This document shows positions 8,453 through 17,385 of a DNA stretch of 47,342 nt, in pieces (positions within the stretch are counted from its first letter, which is position 1; every line of letters begins with the position of its first letter). Source of the stretch: Bacillota bacterium (lineage in GTDB: Bacteria; Bacillota; Bacilli; Bacillales; Cytobacillaceae); contig JAUZPL010000030.1 in assembly GCA_030705955.1 (NCBI GenBank), positions 1 to 47,342 on the forward strand. The letters run 5' to 3'. Both the position numbers and the translations under genes were made by a program. The notes beneath the pieces were generated by a model. It was not told the DNA's origin. It saw only the letters and a list, made by a program, of their open reading frames with translations, and ran no database searches.

Positions 8453-10570
8453 TTGAACGAAAAAAAGAAAAAAAAGAGACAAGTTCCTTTTCGTCTAAAT
8501 TTTATCTTCTTTATTGTATTTCTGCTTTTTTCTACGCTTATATTAAAACTTGGTGTTGTACAAATAGTATACGGGGATGATTTTAAACGGGAAATTCAAA
8601 GAACAGATGATGTTACTATTAACACTCCGGTTCCACGCGGGAAAATGTTTGACCGGAATGGGAAAATAATTGTTGACAATGTTCCTGAAGATGCCATTAC
8701 GTATACGAAAGACCAAACGGCTAATCCAATAGAGATGCTAAAGGTTGCTGAAAAATTGGCAACATTAATTGATATGGATACCTCAAAAATACGTGATCGT
8801 GATAAAGAAGACTTTTGGATTTTAAAAAATCCTGATAAGGCAAAAGCATTGATAACAAAGAAAGAGTGGAAATTATATTATCAAAAAAAATTGGATGATA
8901 AACAAATTTATAAATTACAGTTGAAAAGGGTTCCGAAAGATGCACTTAATTCGTTCTCACCAGAGGAATTAAAGGTACTGGCTATTTATAAACAATTTAA
9001 TAGCGGTTATGCCTTAACACCTCAAATCGTTAAAAATAAAAATGTAACACCACAGGAATTTGCGAGGGTGAGTGAAAATCTTGATAAATTGCCTGGTGTT
9101 GATACTACTACAGATTGGGAACGATCCTATGTATTTGGTGGTACATTAAAGACGATTCTTGGAAATGTTACATCATCTCAAGAAGGTCTTCCAAAAGATC
9201 AATCTGAACAATATCTAGCCCAAGATTATAGCCGAAATGATCGGGTTGGAAAAAGTTATATTGAAATGGAATATGAAAATGTTCTTCAGGGTGAAAAGGC
9301 AAAAGTAAAAAATGTAACCGATAAATCTGGTAAAGTCCTATCATCAGATGTCATTTCCGAAGGAGAAAGAGGAAAAGACCTCGTTTTAACAATCGATATG
9401 GATTTACAGCAACAGGTGGAGAATATTATTGAGAAAGAATTGAAAATTGCCAAGCAAAGTTCAAATTCTGCACTTTTGGATCGGGCATTCGTCGTTCTCA
9501 TGAATCCTCACACTGGGGAAATCTTAACGATGGCTGGTAAACAAATACAACCTAATGGACAGTTTACTGACTTTGCACTTGGAAATATAACAACATCCTA
9601 TAACGTCGGCTCTGCTGTAAAGGGAGCAACTGTTTTAACAGGGTATGAAACGGGAGCCATTCATCCTGGATCAACACAGTTGGATGAACCATTATTTATT
9701 AAAAATACTCCTGAAAAGAAATCTTGGAAAACATTTGGTACTATAAACGATTTAACAGCACTACATGTATCATCAAACGTATATATGTGGAAAACGGTTA
9801 TTGCTATGGCAGGTGGCCATTATGTACGAAATCAGCCTTTGCCATTAAACACTAACACATTTGATACGATGCGCCAGTCTTTCGCTCAGTTTGGACTAGG
9901 TTCTCGAACGGGGATTGATTTGCCAAATGAAATGACTGGATTTCAAGGTCAATCTAGAATGCCTGGTTTGCTGCTTGACCTTGCTATTGGACAATATGAT
10001 ACGTATACTCCTATGCAATTAGCTCAATATGTTTCTACGATTGCAAATGGAGGTTATCGGGTTCAGCCGCATATTGTGAAAGAGATTCGTGATCCAGTTT
10101 TAGATAATAATCAAATGGGACCAATCGTACAGGAAATTCAACCCAAGATCTTAGACAAAATCAATGCAAAAGACGAATGGATCCAACGGGTCCAGTTAGG
10201 ATTTAAAGGGGTAATGCAGGCTAGTGATGGTACTGCTCATACCTATTTTCAAGGTGTAGATTACAATCCCGCTGGAAAAACAGGAACTGCTCAGGCATTC
10301 TATGATGGTCCACAACGGAAAAAATACGGTAAGATTCCTCCTGAAGTCATGAATCTAAGTCTTGTTGCCTTTGCTCCATATGATAACCCTGAGATTGCTA
10401 TGGCAGTCGTTGTCCCATGGGCATACCAGGCAGCTACTGGAAGAAGTACGAACGAAATTATGGGCCGTGAGATATTGGACGCTTACTTTAATTTAAAAAA
10501 ACAGCGTGAAGCACAGAGCATGCAGGCATCTACTGCTTCAACAACTACAACAACTCAAAGTAACCATTAA
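8453..10570 (+). CDS. pbpA: Class B penicillin-binding protein 2A (peptidoglycan transpeptidase)
   Basis: This is a membrane-anchored transpeptidase that cross-links peptidoglycan during cell elongation and, in Bacillus, spore outgrowth. After a lysine-rich cytoplasmic start it has one transmembrane helix, a dimerisation domain (PRGKMFDRNG) and the transpeptidase domain. That domain has the SxxK serine in YNVGSAVKG, SSN in HVSSNVYM and KTG in AGKTGTAQ. I prefer the TTG at 8453, ten bases after aaaggaag, over the ATG at 8426, which lacks a ribosome site. The protein is then 705 residues, close to B. subtilis PbpA (716). The pst genes that follow pbpA in B. subtilis are absent. Confidence 0.93.
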   Translation: MNEKKKKKRQVPFRLNFIFFIVFLLFSTLILKLGVVQIVYGDDFKREIQRTDDVTINTPVPRGKMFDRNGKIIVDNVPEDAITYTKDQTANPIEMLKVAEKLATLIDMDTSKIRDRDKEDFWILKNPDKAKALITKKEWKLYYQKKLDDKQIYKLQLKRVPKDALNSFSPEELKVLAIYKQFNSGYALTPQIVKNKNVTPQEFARVSENLDKLPGVDTTTDWERSYVFGGTLKTILGNVTSSQEGLPKDQSEQYLAQDYSRNDRVGKSYIEMEYENVLQGEKAKVKNVTDKSGKVLSSDVISEGERGKDLVLTIDMDLQQQVENIIEKELKIAKQSSNSALLDRAFVVLMNPHTGEILTMAGKQIQPNGQFTDFALGNITTSYNVGSAVKGATVLTGYETGAIHPGSTQLDEPLFIKNTPEKKSWKTFGTINDLTALHVSSNVYMWKTVIAMAGGHYVRNQPLPLNTNTFDTMRQSFAQFGLGSRTGIDLPNEMTGFQGQSRMPGLLLDLAIGQYDTYTPMQLAQYVSTIANGGYRVQPHIVKEIRDPVLDNNQMGPIVQEIQPKILDKINAKDEWIQRVQLGFKGVMQASDGTAHTYFQGVDYNPAGKTGTAQAFYDGPQRKKYGKIPPEVMNLSLVAFAPYDNPEIAMAVVVPWAYQAATGRSTNEIMGREILDAYFNLKKQREAQSMQASTASTTTTTQSNH

Positions 10571-10579
10571 AAAAGCAAT

Positions 10580-10616
10580 GCAATACCTATCCCTTATTTT
10601 AGGGGTAGGTATTTCT
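10580..10616 (+). terminator. pbpA terminator
   Basis: The stem aatacctaxccc / gggxtaggtatt with an AT-rich loop ends in TTTCTT, just downstream of the pbpA stop codon. Confidence 0.75.
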
Positions 10617-10695
10617 TATGCGATTAAGAGTTGATTTCAATAACAGAAGTTAACACGCTTTAGTGTTTTAATAAATTTAAACTTTCCTATTAGCT
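10614..10695. repeat. Second copy of the 80-bp intergenic repeat
   Basis: This block matches 3790-3871 almost base for base, including gcgat-taagagttgattt, agttaacacgcttta and aaactttcctattagc. It lacks the hairpin that precedes the block at 3.7 kb. It lies between two convergent genes. Confidence 0.85.
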
Positions 10696-10737
10696 AAAAA
10701 AAGGAGGATCCAAATATAATATGGGTCCTCCTTTTTC
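10696..10737 (-). terminator. Terminator for the YceG-like gene, minus strand
   Basis: The stem aaaaaggaggatcc / gggtcctccttttt (one imperfect position) abuts the stop codon of the gene at 10738-11229 and has T-runs on both sides. Confidence 0.85.
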
Positions 10738-11229
10738 CTATTTCGTTTTTGTAATCGTTTTTGCAATTTGACTGTAGTCCATTTTATTAGTTAAGTCATA
10801 GGATCCTAATTGTACCTTCGTGTGGTAGTTATGCGTAATTAAATATGATTGAAATTCTCTTTCATTTTCAATAATCTTTTGTTCAGCAAGAATATGTGCA
10901 ATTTCCTCGGAGGTCATTCCAGATACTACCTGTAAACGATATGTCACGTTAGAGGTAGTTGGATTTGGAGGAGGGGTTACTTGCTGTTTTTTTGAATTTT
11001 GTGTTTCTGATCTTTTAGGTACAGCCTTATTAGGAACAGTATTTTTCTTTATTTTGCTGAATTCCGATTCAGAGAGAATGACATATCCGTTTTTTTGCAA
11101 TAAGGCTTTTGCGTTTTTTTGATTTAACTGATTTACTGGTTGCTTGTTAAAAGTATAATAGTAACTTCCAAGCATACTAATAGTGAAAATGATTCCAAAT
11201 GAAAATGCTCGGAGGCCGCGCTTATTCAT
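10738..11229 (-). CDS. Membrane-anchored protein with a YceG/MltG-like N-terminal (LysM-like) domain only
   Basis: The start was set at the ATG at 11229, whose frame overlaps the upstream gene by 8 bp (translational coupling). The 163 residues comprise one N-terminal transmembrane helix (about 8-27), a low-complexity linker rich in Lys/Pro/Thr, and a C-terminal region from about residue 97. That region has VVSGMTSEEIAHIL, IIENEREFQSYL, LGSYDL and MDYSQIAKTI. It resembles the LysM-like subdomain of endolytic transglycosylase MltG. The catalytic glutamate domain of MltG is missing, so I infer glycan binding rather than cleavage. By position it may correspond to B. subtilis yqzC. Confidence 0.65.
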   Translation of the reverse strand: MNKRGLRAFSFGIIFTISMLGSYYYTFNKQPVNQLNQKNAKALLQKNGYVILSESEFSKIKKNTVPNKAVPKRSETQNSKKQQVTPPPNPTTSNVTYRLQVVSGMTSEEIAHILAEQKIIENEREFQSYLITHNYHTKVQLGSYDLTNKMDYSQIAKTITKTK

Positions 11230-11599
11230 ATCGTTTTCCTCTATCGGCATATTCCTGCAAAATGGCAAAGACATCACCCTGTGAAAGTGAAGCTTGAATA
11301 GCAATCTGCTCAATTGGTTTCCCTTGTTGAGCTAAAGCCCAAACTTGATTTTTAATAATATCATGGATTTCTCTTTGATTTTGATATAGAGGTTGAACGG
11401 ATGAAAAGCCATCATCTGTAACTAAAAGCTCTTCCTCAAGTATTTTTAGCTTTTTTTTCAATTGGTATAGTTCTTGAACTTGCTGTAATGTAAGTTGATC
11501 AATTTCTTCCTTAAGCTCCTTATATGGGTCTTTTTGAAAAAAAGAAACTAGTAGGAGAAGAAGAGAGAACCCAAGAAGACTGAACATCATAATCCCCAT
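11222..11599 (-). CDS. Single-pass membrane protein with coiled coil and C-terminal helix-turn-helix-like segment
   Basis: The ATG at 11599 lies seven bases after gaggtg. The 125-residue protein has a hydrophobic helix at about residues 4-20, a charged heptad-rich region (about 24-60) likely to form a coiled coil, and a C-terminal part. The segment KPIEQIAIQASLSQGDVFAI in that part looks like a resolvase- or sigma-type helix-turn-helix. I do not recognise the family. Position suggests equivalence to B. subtilis yqzD, but this is not certain. It forms an operon with the YceG-like gene, and Spo0A-like boxes lie upstream. Confidence 0.6.
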   Translation of the reverse strand: MGIMMFSLLGFSLLLLLVSFFQKDPYKELKEEIDQLTLQQVQELYQLKKKLKILEEELLVTDDGFSSVQPLYQNQREIHDIIKNQVWALAQQGKPIEQIAIQASLSQGDVFAILQEYADRGKRYE

Positions 11600-11926
11600 G
11601 TACGGACACCTCAAATAATTTTAATAGAAATATTTTACCACATATTCGTCATATTACGAGAAAAGGACAAAAGATTAGTGGAATTGTCGAATAAAAGTAA
11701 GGAAATAAGTTGGCATTATGTCGAATTTCTAAGTAAAAACTTGAATTCCTTCAAATGAAAAATAATTTTCTCTTCATCAGTTTAATCGTAATAAGGACAA
11801 GCAGAATACGACAAATTGCGTTTATTGTGCCGTTTTCTTCTAGGTGCTAACATTAAATTAATAATAAATACGAATAATTACGAAGCAAAGGGAATATATT
11901 ATTTTTTTTGAAAAGTGGAGGATTAT
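11600..11926. promoter_or_regulatory. Divergent promoter region with Spo0A-box-like sites
   Basis: This 327-bp non-coding stretch separates two divergent operons. It has TGNCGAA matches at 11645-11651 (minus), 11685-11691 (plus) and 11719-11725 (plus), and a 6/7 match near 11808 on the minus strand. Spo0A~P binding is inferred from the motif only. Confidence 0.5.
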
Positions 11927-12397
11927 ATGGATGGAATTTCTTTCATACAAACAACTATTGATTCTGAATCAAAAATACATCTTGTATGGGAACCCCATGA
12001 ATTGCCGCTAAAAGTCCTCGAGATTTTTTTTAATTTTACTATGGAAGATTTTACTCAGGTCGTACGTATTCATGAAATGACTCCAACCTTTTTCCAAAAT
12101 CAAAATGACTTACATTTTTTTGAACTTCCCATATCCTATTACAAAGGGGAATGGAGTATTAAAGGGCTTGCCCCAAATAAGAGGTATAATGTAGAAATTG
12201 GGGTTAAAATTTTTGAAAATCATTTTTTTCCATTGCTAAGATCAAATCCTATCTGTATTCCTAACAATCTTACAAACAATAAAGAATCCATCGATCTTTT
12301 CCTTGTACAGCAAATTCATGAAATGACACCTAAATGGATGAATCAGGTCAGCACTTATAGCTACTATGGGCCAACTTTGGGGGAGAAAAATGAGTAA
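11927..12397 (+). CDS. DUF4912 domain protein
   Basis: The start was set at the ATG at 11927, because the in-frame GTG at 11915 lies inside the ribosome site gtggagg. The 156-residue protein has a DUF4912 pattern with LVWEPHELPLKVLEIFF near the start, FELPISYYKGEWSIKGL in the middle and KRYNVEIGVK. It looks like a small beta-sandwich domain. Its gene overlaps the next glycosyltransferase gene by 8 bp, as DUF4912 genes often do. It is presumably a partner in making a glycan, but the biochemical role is unknown. Confidence 0.7.
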   Translation: MDGISFIQTTIDSESKIHLVWEPHELPLKVLEIFFNFTMEDFTQVVRIHEMTPTFFQNQNDLHFFELPISYYKGEWSIKGLAPNKRYNVEIGVKIFENHFFPLLRSNPICIPNNLTNNKESIDLFLVQQIHEMTPKWMNQVSTYSYYGPTLGEKNE

Positions 12398-13559
12398 TAT
12401 AAAAGCCCTTATGCTATCCTGGGAATTCCCTCCTAATGTGGTGGGTGGATTATCAAAGCATGTGGATGGTTTGTCCAGATCATTAGTCCAGTTGGGAGTA
12501 CAAGTACATATCATCACAGCATATAAGGAAGGGCTACTTTCAGATGAAATATATAATGGGGTTTATGTTCATCGAGTAAAGCCGCTAAATGATAAAGATG
12601 AAAGCTTTTTTTCATGGGTAGCAGGACTAAATTTGACGATGGCTATGGAAGCAAAAAGGTTAGCCGAGAATATTGAATTTGATTTGATTCATGTTCATGA
12701 CTGGCTGTCAGGAGCTGCTGGTATTGCATTAAAAAAATTTCTTTCTCTCCCATTATTAACAACAATCCATGCGACAGAATTTGGTAGGAGTGGCGGCATT
12801 TTTAATGAAATGCAGCGGTTTATTCATGAAAAAGAAATTCAATTAATAAATCAATCAGATAAATTGATTGTTTGCAGTCACTATATGTTTAAAGAATTAT
12901 GTACGGTATTCAAAGTGAACCCAGAAAAGTTGACGATTCTCCCTAACGGAATTGAGCCTAATATGAGTTTGGTCAAGACAACTATGATGCCAGAGTGGAA
13001 AAATAAAAAAATCATTTTTTCAATAGGAAGAATGGTTGAGGAAAAGGGGTTTGAAACCATTATTAAAGCAGCCTCTTTAGTAAAGGAGCGAGGACTTGAA
13101 TTCTTTTTTATTGTCGCTGGAAAAGGTCCAAAACTTCAGCAATATAGAGGCAAAGCAATAAATGAAAAACTGGAAGAACAGATATCCTTTGTCGGATATA
13201 TATCCGAAATTGAAAAAAACGCATATATATTACAAAGTGAAGTAGCAGTTTTTCCAAGCCTTTATGAACCATTTGGAATTGTTGCCCTTGAGTCTATGAT
13301 TCTTGGTAAGCCAACGATTGTTTCAAATACAGGTGGCTTAAAAGGTATTATTCAGCATAGGAAAACAGGCTTGCTCATGGATCCGGGTAATGCTGAGAGC
13401 TTACTTGAACAAATTGAATTTCTCCTGACAAATCCAAAAAAGGCGAAAGAAATTGGTCGTTGTGGTAAAAAAATGGTGAATAGAATATATGGTTGGAAGC
13501 ATATTGCACAAGAAACTATTCTTGTGATGGAGGATTTACTTTTAAAAACCGTGTTTTAG
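12390..13559 (+). CDS. yqgM: GT4-family glycosyltransferase (YqgM-like, glycogen-synthase-like fold)
   Basis: The start is the ATG at 12390, six bases after ggggga, overlapping the DUF4912 gene by 8 bp. The 389 residues make a GT-B fold: an acceptor domain beginning LMLSWEFPPNVVGGLSKHV and a nucleotide-sugar domain with FSIGRMVEEKGF. The EX7E-type site PSLYEPFGIVALESM follows near residue 305. It retains the anomeric configuration of the donor sugar and acts in the cytosol or at the membrane face. The order DUF4912-GT4 and position before rpmG-yqgN match yqgM of B. subtilis. Donor and product are unknown. Confidence 0.82.
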   Translation: MSNIKALMLSWEFPPNVVGGLSKHVDGLSRSLVQLGVQVHIITAYKEGLLSDEIYNGVYVHRVKPLNDKDESFFSWVAGLNLTMAMEAKRLAENIEFDLIHVHDWLSGAAGIALKKFLSLPLLTTIHATEFGRSGGIFNEMQRFIHEKEIQLINQSDKLIVCSHYMFKELCTVFKVNPEKLTILPNGIEPNMSLVKTTMMPEWKNKKIIFSIGRMVEEKGFETIIKAASLVKERGLEFFFIVAGKGPKLQQYRGKAINEKLEEQISFVGYISEIEKNAYILQSEVAVFPSLYEPFGIVALESMILGKPTIVSNTGGLKGIIQHRKTGLLMDPGNAESLLEQIEFLLTNPKKAKEIGRCGKKMVNRIYGWKHIAQETILVMEDLLLKTVF

Positions 13560-13600
13560 ATTAGCTGGTGAATTATAAATTATAATAGTAGGTGGTCTCA

Positions 13601-14227
13601 ATGATAAATATAACTGAACTTAAAAATAATAGTCATTTTGTTCCACGCTTTACCGAATTGGAACAATTGGATTATATTCCTGGTATTTGGATAAATGGAA
13701 AGTCATACTGGCTGCAAGATAGTACTGAAAAAGTAATATACGATGAAGCTGTAATGTTGAATGTGAAACAGGAGCAGATTCATTCGAAAATTCGTTTGTT
13801 TAACCATTTTATAAGCAATCATAGTGATGAGCAAAAGGAATTAAAAGTATTGGGAATGCATCACTATTCAAATCTGTCAAAAGAACAATTTACCTTTATT
13901 GCTCCTGCCGAGAATGTCATTTATCACCTAAACAATAGCCAAATTTTTTTAGTGAATGGACAATATGGTACAGCAGGAATAAAGGATTATACGATTCAGC
14001 CTTTTTGGAACGTATTTACAGACGAAATGTGGAGCAACCAAGAAAAGGGAATTTTAAAATTCCAGCCTTTAGCAAAGGGTCACTGTGCAAGTGTTCTTAC
14101 ATTTGATATAACTTTAAACCCACATGAAACGGTTAAATTAAGTACATGGAATATAAAAGGAAAAACGAAAAGAGAACTTTTAACTCTTAACAAGGCCCTT
14201 TTAAAAAACAGACTAGCATTTCAATAA
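13601..14227 (+). CDS. Uncharacterised soluble protein in the DUF4912-GT4 gene cluster
   Basis: The start is the ATG at 13601 after aggtgg, not the in-frame GTG at 13592 within that site. The 208-residue protein has no signal peptide or membrane helix and is rich in aromatic and beta-type segments. These include FVPRFTELEQLDYIPGIWIN near the N-terminus and NIKGKTKRELLTLN near the end. I recognise no catalytic motif. It follows the glycosyltransferase by about 40 bp and may be co-transcribed, which suggests a shared pathway. Positional comparison hints at B. subtilis yqgL, unproven. Confidence 0.55.
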   Translation: MINITELKNNSHFVPRFTELEQLDYIPGIWINGKSYWLQDSTEKVIYDEAVMLNVKQEQIHSKIRLFNHFISNHSDEQKELKVLGMHHYSNLSKEQFTFIAPAENVIYHLNNSQIFLVNGQYGTAGIKDYTIQPFWNVFTDEMWSNQEKGILKFQPLAKGHCASVLTFDITLNPHETVKLSTWNIKGKTKRELLTLNKALLKNRLAFQ

Positions 14228-14293
14228 GAAAAGTGATATTATAGAAAAGTCGTATGAACGAACTAGCTTGTAATAGTTTGGAGGGAAATAAAC

Positions 14294-14443
14294 ATGCGTG
14301 TGAATATTACGTTAGCTTGCACTGAGTGTGGAGATCGTAACTATATTTCAACAAAAAATAAACGAAATAATCCAGATCGTCTTGAGCTTAAAAAATATTG
14401 CCCAAGGGAAAAACGATCTACAACACACCGTGAAACAAAATAA
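14294..14443 (+). CDS. rpmG: Ribosomal protein bL33
   Basis: The 49-residue protein begins [17 protein letters not shown] and ends THRETK, the bL33 signature. It has the first cysteine pair of the zinc-type form (Cys9, Cys12) and Cys36, but the fourth position is Glu (KYCPRE), so a complete four-cysteine zinc site is absent. It belongs to the 50S subunit near the E site. The RBS gaggga precedes the ATG. A terminator follows immediately. Confidence 0.95.
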   Translation: MRVNITLACTECGDRNYISTKNKRNNPDRLELKKYCPREKRSTTHRETK

Positions 14444-14444
14444 A

Positions 14445-14472
14445 GCAGTAGGTGCTTCCTACTGTTTTTTTT
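14445..14472 (+). terminator. rpmG terminator
   Basis: The stem cagtagg / cctactg with a five-base loop is followed by a long T-run, only a few bases past the rpmG stop. Confidence 0.88.
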
Positions 14473-14512
14473 GTTGTCTTAATTTATACTTTAGGTAAGG
14501 AGGGTATGACTA

Positions 14513-15079
14513 GTGGAAAATAAAAAAGTAATTCGTGGACAAATGAAAGATACACTATCAAAGCTTTCAAAGGATCAATATAAAGACAATTCTAAAAGAA
14601 TAGCCAATCAATTATACGAGGATACTGCTTGGAAAGAAGCAAAAACCATTGGGATTACCATTTCCAAGCCTCCAGAGGTTGCTACACAGCAAATCATCAA
14701 AAAAGCATGGGAGCAAGGAAAAAAAGTTGCTGTACCTAAGTGTTATCCAAAGGAAAAGAAAATGGTATTCCGCCAAATAACTGAGTTTTCTCAATTAGAA
14801 TCTGTGTTTTATGGGTTGATAGAGCCAAAAGAAGAACAAACAGCAGTGGTGGAACCAGAACAAATTGATTTAATGATGGTTCCTGGTTTGGCCTATACAT
14901 TAGATGGGTACCGTGTTGGTTTTGGTGGAGGCTATTATGATCGTTATTTGAAGAATTTTCATGGGAATACTCTTTCACTTGCTTTTGATTGTCAAATCAT
15001 TTCTTATTTAGACGCAGAAAGTCATGATATTCCCGTATCGAAGATTATTACAAATCATGGAGTATATGAAACCAAATGA
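14513..15079 (+). CDS. yqgN: 5-formyltetrahydrofolate cyclo-ligase
   Basis: The enzyme uses ATP to convert 5-formyl-THF to 5,10-methenyl-THF, returning stored folate to one-carbon metabolism. The 188-residue cytosolic protein has the N-terminal basic ATP-binding segment (KKVIRGQMKDTL) and the C-terminal signature LMMVPGLAYTLDGYRVGFGGGYYDRYL. The start is GTG, eight bases after aaggaggg; the ATG next to it is out of frame. It shares a 4-bp ATGA overlap with the DUF92 gene. Confidence 0.93.
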   Translation: MENKKVIRGQMKDTLSKLSKDQYKDNSKRIANQLYEDTAWKEAKTIGITISKPPEVATQQIIKKAWEQGKKVAVPKCYPKEKKMVFRQITEFSQLESVFYGLIEPKEEQTAVVEPEQIDLMMVPGLAYTLDGYRVGFGGGYYDRYLKNFHGNTLSLAFDCQIISYLDAESHDIPVSKIITNHGVYETK

Positions 15080-15870
15080 TTGAGGTTCTTTTCTTTTTAG
15101 TCATCATTGCTGTAACTTGTGTAACTGGTTATTTTTTAAAATCACTTACTTTCTCAGGTGCTCTTTTAGCTTTCATTGTTGGCATAGGTGTCTTCATAGG
15201 ATTTGATGTGAAGGGCTTGCTCCTATTGGGAGTCTTTTTTGCTTCATCTAGTTTATGGTCGAAGTATAAAAGTTCTCAAAAAGCAAAAGTGGAGGAAAAA
15301 TTGGCAAAAGGAGCGCGAAGGGATTGGCGACAGGTGTTGGCAAATGGAGGAGTTGCACTTATCGTGAGTATCTTTTTTTATTACTCCCACCATTCTATAT
15401 GGATGATTGCTTTTTCTGTAGCCATTGCCAGTTCCAATTCAGATACATGGGCGTCGGAAATTGGATCATTAAGCAAACAAAATCCAATCTATATTCGAAC
15501 ACTTAAAAGGACAGAAAAGGGAACATCTGGTGCCATCAGCCCGTTAGGAAGTATTGCCGCCCTTTTGGGATCTCTTTTGATTGCGAGTCTCAGCCTTTGG
15601 CTTTTTCATTTGAATCTCTTATCTGGATTTATTATTTTTACATTTGGCTTCATCGGCAATATTTTGGATACTCTGTTTGGGGCATACTATCAGCAGGCAT
15701 TTATATGTGAAGTATGTGGAATGGAAACCGAAAAAAGCATTCATTGTCATAAACCATCAGCGCGAATAAAAGGTTTAGCTAGTATTGATAATGATATGGT
15801 TAATTTTTTATCTGGATTTTTTGCAGTTATTTTGGCTTTAGGTTTTCTTCTGGCTATAAAAAATAGGTAA
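15076..15870 (+). CDS. DUF92/TMEM19-family integral membrane protein
   Basis: The 264-residue protein has about six membrane helices. It has the family-typical SSNSDTWASEIG segment near residue 118, GTSGAISPLGS near 155 and GNILDTLFGAYYQ near 195. A cytosolic cysteine-rich loop (CEVCGMETEKSIHC, about 215-228) may bind a metal. Plant members (VTE6) phosphorylate phytyl phosphate, so a polyprenyl-phosphate kinase role is possible but inferred. Translation is probably coupled to yqgN through the ATGA overlap, since no strong RBS precedes the ATG. Confidence 0.75.
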   Translation: MIEVLFFLVIIAVTCVTGYFLKSLTFSGALLAFIVGIGVFIGFDVKGLLLLGVFFASSSLWSKYKSSQKAKVEEKLAKGARRDWRQVLANGGVALIVSIFFYYSHHSIWMIAFSVAIASSNSDTWASEIGSLSKQNPIYIRTLKRTEKGTSGAISPLGSIAALLGSLLIASLSLWLFHLNLLSGFIIFTFGFIGNILDTLFGAYYQQAFICEVCGMETEKSIHCHKPSARIKGLASIDNDMVNFLSGFFAVILALGFLLAIKNR

Positions 15871-15907
15871 AAAAGAGCGTACAGGTTTTTAATATAGTGC
15901 AAACGGA

Positions 15908-15925
15908 TTGTGAAATAGTGTACTA
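15908..15925 (+). promoter_or_regulatory. Rex-like operator upstream of ldh
   Basis: The 18-mer matches the Rex consensus ttgtgaaatatttcacaa at 14 of 18 positions, with a perfect left half. Rex represses fermentation genes until NADH rises. It lies about 75 bp before the ldh start. Confidence 0.5.
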
Positions 15926-15988
15926 TCAAATAGAGATAATAATTTTTACATATTATATATCTTGGTAAGTAAATTAGTTCCTTTTTGA

Positions 15989-16954
<966 letters not shown>

Positions 16955-17020
16955 TCCGCAAAAAATGATGGATAAAATCACCTCCAAATTCTAAAACTAT
17001 TTAGTAGGAGGCTGATGATA

Positions 17021-17209
17021 ATGTCACGTATGTTAACATCCATTTTCATGATAGGAACGGTTGGGTACGTTATATTTAAGTTTAGATACCGTCTTCTAAA
17101 CATCTTTCTTGGAACAGGCTGGATCCGCCGCATTGCGATTGGATCAGTTATGGGAATACCCGGAATAAAAAGAAGAATGCTGCAGTCTGTTTTTGGAGGG
17201 CCATCTTAA
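17021..17209 (+). CDS. Small membrane-associated protein, unknown (possibly yqgO-like)
   Basis: Of two in-frame ATGs, 17021 has the better distance (nine bases) from aggagg. The 62-residue protein has a hydrophobic segment at about 4-18 followed by a basic, amphipathic region (KFRYRLLN, GWIRRIAIGS, GIKRRMLQ). The stop codon sits inside a terminator stem. I cannot name a family with confidence; the position before gluP suggests yqgO. Confidence 0.55.
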   Translation: MSRMLTSIFMIGTVGYVIFKFRYRLLNIFLGTGWIRRIAIGSVMGIPGIKRRMLQSVFGGPS

Positions 17210-17236
17210 TGGTGAAAACCATTGATGGCTTTTTTA
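17200..17236 (+). terminator. Terminator overlapping the preceding stop codon
   Basis: The stem gccatc...atggt / accat.gatggc is followed by six T residues. The left arm overlaps the last codons and stop of the gene at 17021-17209. Confidence 0.8.
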
Positions 17237-17385
17237 TTTTTAAGTAATAAGTACATCTCCCTTTACTGGGAGATTAAATTAGAGGCATTTTTTCGTATCG
17301 TTTATAATAAAAGAAATGAGGTAAAAATAGATACAGAATAATAAATATATAGAGAAATGTTTTGGTCAGGAAGGTCGGGGGAGAG

